The notes under the pieces: generated by a model
The model's database searches: none
What the model saw: the letters and a program-made list of their open reading frames with translations, nothing else
Told to the model about the DNA's origin: nothing
Part shown: positions 61,537-64,000 of the stretch, in pieces
Layout of the letters: each line of letters opens with the position of its first letter
Numbering within the stretch: position 1 is the stretch's first letter
NCBI RefSeq assembly: GCF_000403785.1
Contig: NZ_APHJ01000021.1
Location: forward strand, 496,001-560,000
DNA length: 64,000 nucleotides
Source of the DNA: Gillisia sp. CAL575
Lineage (GTDB): Bacteria > Bacteroidota > Bacteroidia > Flavobacteriales > Flavobacteriaceae
Direction: 5' to 3'
Translations under genes and position numbers: made by a program

Positions 61537-61656
61537 ACTGTTTAAAAAATTCTTTTGATCTTCAGTTGAGTTAATTGATCCTACTTTTTTCATTGTGGAA
61601 CTATAACCTAGCACATCGACTGCGCTCAATATAAAACCTCAAACTTTTTAAACAGT
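61537..61656. repeat. MITE-like element with terminal inverted repeats
   Basis: A 120-bp stretch between nadD and the LysM gene is bounded by perfect 12-bp inverted repeats ACTGTTTAAAAA (61537-61548) and TTTTTAAACAGT (61645-61656). It has no coding capacity. Inside is CATCGACTGCGCTCAAT, a type of motif I associate with dispersed repeats in flavobacterial genomes (from memory, not checked). It might be a small non-autonomous element or a long hairpin. Confidence 0.45.
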
Positions 61657-61681
61657 CCTCTTATATTTGAATATTAATCCT

Positions 61682-62182
61682 TTACTTTTTCAAAGCTGGA
61701 ATACGTAAAACTTGTCCAGGATATATTTTGTCTGGATCTGTAAGCATTGGTTTATTAGCTTCAAATATCTCTGGATATTTATTTGCAGATCCGTAATGTT
61801 CTTTTGCGATTTTCCCTAAGGTATCTCCTCTTTCTACAGTATGGAATACAGCCTCTGGCTCTTTATTTTCCACTGTCATATTATCATCTACCTTAGCAAT
61901 TCCATCTACATTTCCAACAACTAGAATAATTTTTTCTCTTGTTGCTTGATCATAAGCTTTACCACTAATTGTGGCCATATCATCACTAATATGAATTTTA
62001 AGATTATCAATTTTAAGACTAAGATCATGGATTGTAGTTTCCAATTTTTGAGCAGCCTTTGTATTTTCTAGCTCCTCTTCTCTTTGTTTTTCTGCAGTAT
62101 CTACAGCAGCTTTTTCTCTAGTATTTTTCTTAGATCCAAAAATTTTGGCTCCAGCATTCTTAATAAAACTAAATAATCCCAT
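61682..62182 (-). CDS. BON and LysM domain protein (Kbp/YgaU-like)
   Basis: The 166-residue product has an amphipathic N-terminus (MGLFSFIKNAGAKIFGSKK), a helical region and a BON domain (about residues 50-105, DLSKLKIDNLKIH-like with KIILVVGNVDGIAKVDDNM). A C-terminal LysM follows (about 113-162, TVERGDTLGKIAKEHYG to IYPGQVLRIP). In E. coli the same layout (Kbp/YgaU) is a cytoplasmic potassium-binding protein. Here the role is inferred. It reads divergently from gpsA, with a 300-bp gap that carries a terminator hairpin. Confidence 0.85.
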   Translation of the reverse strand: MGLFSFIKNAGAKIFGSKKNTREKAAVDTAEKQREEELENTKAAQKLETTIHDLSLKIDNLKIHISDDMATISGKAYDQATREKIILVVGNVDGIAKVDDNMTVENKEPEAVFHTVERGDTLGKIAKEHYGSANKYPEIFEANKPMLTDPDKIYPGQVLRIPALKK

Positions 62183-62272
62183 TATATTTTTATTGGTTAG
62201 ATTTCTTACTCCAAATTACAAATTAGGCTTTATACAACCCACATTAATTATATTAAAGTTTTGTTAGTATTT

Positions 62273-62312
62273 CAAAAAAACAGCGTAGAGATTTTTAAAC
62301 TCTACGCTGTTT
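62273..62312 (-). terminator. Terminator with conserved upstream motif, second copy
   Basis: AACAGCGTAGAG-N9-CTCTACGCTGTT forms a perfect stem of 12 bp or more followed by a T-run on the minus strand. Seven bases upstream of the stem on that strand is GGTTGGTTA, the motif also found at 23227-23240. No gene ends here, so the transcript it terminates is unknown. Confidence 0.7.
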
Positions 62313-62456
62313 CATTAAATAACCAACCAAAAAACTAATTTTAAAGAATATAAAATTTGCTATTAACATTCTTCTAGTTTAGAACGATATAATATTAAAA
62401 AGATTGTAGTTTACTAATAATAAAACCCGAAAAATTTACATTCTGTTAAAATTATG

Positions 62457-62464
62457 TATTTTTG
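62457..62464 (+). promoter_or_regulatory. -7 element of gpsA
   Basis: TATTTTTG matches TAnnTTTG, 18 bp before the ATG at 62483, and overlaps the TTG at 62462 that would be an alternative start. No TTG at -33. Confidence 0.45.
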
Positions 62465-62482
62465 AAGCGAAGAAATTTTATT

Positions 62483-63478
62483 ATGAATAACTCTCCTAAA
62501 TTTGGTGTGTTTGGCGGCGGAAGTTGGGCCACGGCAATCGTTAAGATGCTTACGGAAAATCTTGACGATATTAATTGGTACATGCGAAGCGAAACTGCCA
62601 TTGAACATATAAGAACACAAGACCACAATCCTAATTATTTAAGTTCTGTGGAATTTGATGTGAAAAAGCTTCACTTAAGTAGTGATATTAATGAGGTGGT
62701 TAAAAATTCAGATTATCTAATATTTGCAATTCCATCAGCATTTGTAAAGAGAGAACTAGACCATCTTACAGAATCTTTAGAAGGCAAGGTGATCTTTTCG
62801 GCTATTAAAGGGATTGTACCAGAAACTAGTTTAATTGTAGGAGAACATTTTAATCAGGAGTATTTTGTTCCAGAGGAAAATATTGGTGTGATCACAGGAC
62901 CATGTCATGCTGAAGAAGTAGCTCTGGAGCGTCTTTCTTACCTTACAATTGCTTGTTTAGACGAAGAAAAAGCAACTATTATGGCTAATCATTTACAAAG
63001 TGATTATATTACCTGTAAGACAAGTGATGATGTAACGGGTACAGAATACGCTGCCATGCTAAAAAATATTTACGCCATTGCAGCCGGAATCGCACACGGA
63101 TTAGGGTATGGAGATAACTTCCAAAGTGTATTAATGAGCAACGCCATTAGAGAGATGAAGAAGTTCATTAAGAAAGTGCATAAGATGAAAAGAAACATAA
63201 ATGATTCTGCCTATCTGGGAGATCTACTTGTAACTGGGTATTCTGTTTTTAGTAGGAATAGAATGTTTGGGAATATGATAGGGAAAGGATATACCGTTAA
63301 GAGTGCACAAATGGAAATGAGCATGGTGGCAGAAGGTTATTATGCAACAGAAAGTGCCTATAAGATAAACTTAGAAAAAGGTGCTAAAACTCCAATTATA
63401 AACGCGGTTTACAGCATTTTGTATGAAGGGAAGAATCCTAAAGCTGTATTTAAAAAACTTGCCGAAAAACTAGACTAA
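62483..63478 (+). CDS. gpsA: NAD(P)H-dependent glycerol-3-phosphate dehydrogenase
   Basis: Makes sn-glycerol-3-phosphate for phospholipid synthesis. The 331-residue protein has the Rossmann start FGVFGGGSWATAIVKML, the GPCHAEEVALER segment and the catalytic Lys region TGTEYAAMLKNIYAIAAGIAHGLGYGDN, including LGDLLVTGYS later. The start at 62483 (MNNSPKFG) is preferred because a TATTTTTG promoter box overlaps the upstream TTG start at 62462. It is followed 43 bp later by another EamA gene on the same strand. Confidence 0.95.
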   Translation: MNNSPKFGVFGGGSWATAIVKMLTENLDDINWYMRSETAIEHIRTQDHNPNYLSSVEFDVKKLHLSSDINEVVKNSDYLIFAIPSAFVKRELDHLTESLEGKVIFSAIKGIVPETSLIVGEHFNQEYFVPEENIGVITGPCHAEEVALERLSYLTIACLDEEKATIMANHLQSDYITCKTSDDVTGTEYAAMLKNIYAIAAGIAHGLGYGDNFQSVLMSNAIREMKKFIKKVHKMKRNINDSAYLGDLLVTGYSVFSRNRMFGNMIGKGYTVKSAQMEMSMVAEGYYATESAYKINLEKGAKTPIINAVYSILYEGKNPKAVFKKLAEKLD

Positions 63479-63521
63479 TCCTCTTGGTTTAGTTTCAAAC
63501 AGAATCAACTTATTTAAATTT

Positions 63522-64000
63522 ATGAATAACTCCGTCCTAAAGGGCAGCTTATTAGTTGCTCTAGGAGCATCCAGTTATGGGATGCTTACTACTTTTGTGA
63601 AAATGGCATATGCAGAAGGTTATACTTCATATGAGATTACATTTTCTCAAATGCTATTGGGTCTTATTGGCCTTATTATTCTTAATCTAATATTTGTAAA
63701 AGAGAAACAAAGCTATATAGAGCAAACCAAGACTAAAAGTATTTTAAAACTGATGGCTGCTGGCACCTCTTTGGGACTTACCAGTATCTTTTACTATTTT
63801 GCTGTAAAGTATATTCCTGTATCTATTGGTATTGTTCTTCTAATGCAAAGCGTTTGGATTAGTGTATTACTTGAGTCTATTATTACCAAGAAAAAACCTG
63901 GCTTAAATAAGATACTCGCGGTAATAGTGATACTTATTGGGACTGTACTGGCAACTAACATCTTAATAGATGCAGTAGAACTAGATTGGCGAGGGATAGG
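63522..64000 (+). CDS. EamA/DMT family transporter, partial at window edge
   Basis: The first 159 codons of a second EamA transporter run off the right edge. The visible part has five TM helices: MNNSVLKGSLLVALGASSYG, then SFSQ-type ITFSQMLLGLIGLIILNLI, LMAAGTSLGLTSIFYYFAVKY, VSIGIVLLMQSVWISVLLES and ILAVIVILIGTVLATNIL. It reads with gpsA in the same direction after 43 bp, so it may be co-transcribed. Substrate is unknown. Confidence 0.85.
   Translation, partial: MNNSVLKGSLLVALGASSYGMLTTFVKMAYAEGYTSYEITFSQMLLGLIGLIILNLIFVKEKQSYIEQTKTKSILKLMAAGTSLGLTSIFYYFAVKYIPVSIGIVLLMQSVWISVLLESIITKKKPGLNKILAVIVILIGTVLATNILIDAVELDWRGI

Larger units (their letters stand above)
62183..62482. other. 300-bp intergenic region between LysM gene and gpsA
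   Basis: No protein gene was found. The region holds a strong minus-strand terminator hairpin (62273-62312), a conserved TAACCAAC motif (62320-62335 on the plus strand) and a gpsA promoter box near its right end (62457-62464). A minus-strand small RNA starting right of the hairpin is possible, but no clear promoter was seen for it. Confidence 0.5.

Noticed and set aside
63522-64000. Idea that gpsA and the last EamA gene form a lipid-export system
   Set aside because: EamA substrates cannot be told from sequence, and the only evidence is a 43-bp spacing.

Overview
The window looks like a chromosome piece from a marine-type member of the Flavobacteriaceae (Bacteroidota), broadly Gramella/Christiangramia-like. 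The base composition is AT-rich. Start codons lack clear Shine-Dalgarno sites, and promoters carry the Bacteroidota TAnnTTTG -7 box, sometimes with a TTG about 18-23 bp upstream. Many products are lineage-typical: a CzcA pump fused to its outer membrane channel, a FeoB-associated Cys-rich peptide, TonB receptors, a THC0290-type beta-barrel protein, and a DksA-like protein encoded next to ileS. The genus is inferred, not proven.

Layout. (1) 1-3716: the end of an integrated element butting against the 3' end of tRNA-Asn. It carries a partial gene, a Toprim primase-like protein, a very small ORF, an SF3-like helicase, a HTH/excisionase-like protein and an unknown two-TM protein. No integrase is visible on this side. 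(2) 3717-5305: tRNA-Asn and rseP. (3) 5461-8731: a SCO protein, then feoA-feoB and a small Cys-rich peptide for ferrous iron uptake. (4) 8736-11452 (minus): an outer-membrane-type protein, a manganese-type DtxR regulator, a ZIP transporter and a small secreted protein, headed by a palindrome that fits a DtxR-family operator. (5) 11557-15458: housekeeping and stress genes (TerB/DnaJ protein, bacilliredoxin, PlsC-type acyltransferase, HD hydrolase, membrane protein). (6) 15546-23097: a TonB receptor, then the DUF3108-tryptophan dioxygenase-M23 peptidase-pgi run. (7) 23186-25839: a candidate small RNA and the tyrosine degradation pair hmgA-hppD. (8) 26037-34701: a Zn/Cd export region with P-type ATPase, Fur-family regulator, CzcB-like adaptor, CzcA-CzcC fusion and a His/Cys-rich small protein. 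(9) 34744-38763: patatin/Omp85 protein and uvrC. (10) 38945-41781: RimB-like protease, RimK, an AstE/AspA-type metallohydrolase and 5-formyl-THF cyclo-ligase. (11) 41850-43727: histidine kinase and response regulator. (12) 43740-53569 (minus): lspA, an adhesin-like protein, dksA-like gene, ileS, a heme-type TonB receptor, recO and gdhA. (13) 53766-64000: mixed metabolism, including cystathionine gamma-synthase, EamA transporters, yicC-gmk-nadD, a BON/LysM protein and gpsA.

The strongest theme is metal homeostasis: Fe(II) import, Mn/Zn-type ZIP import and Zn/Cd export, with separate candidate operators for the ZIP and efflux clusters. A second theme is a writer/eraser-like cluster around RimK that could control C-terminal glutamylation. 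No CRISPR array, rRNA operon, recognised anti-phage system or insertion sequence was seen. The least explained items are two intergenic loci that share a motif at a fixed distance from a terminator hairpin, a 120-bp MITE-like sequence, and the palindromes and repeats of the tRNA-linked element.
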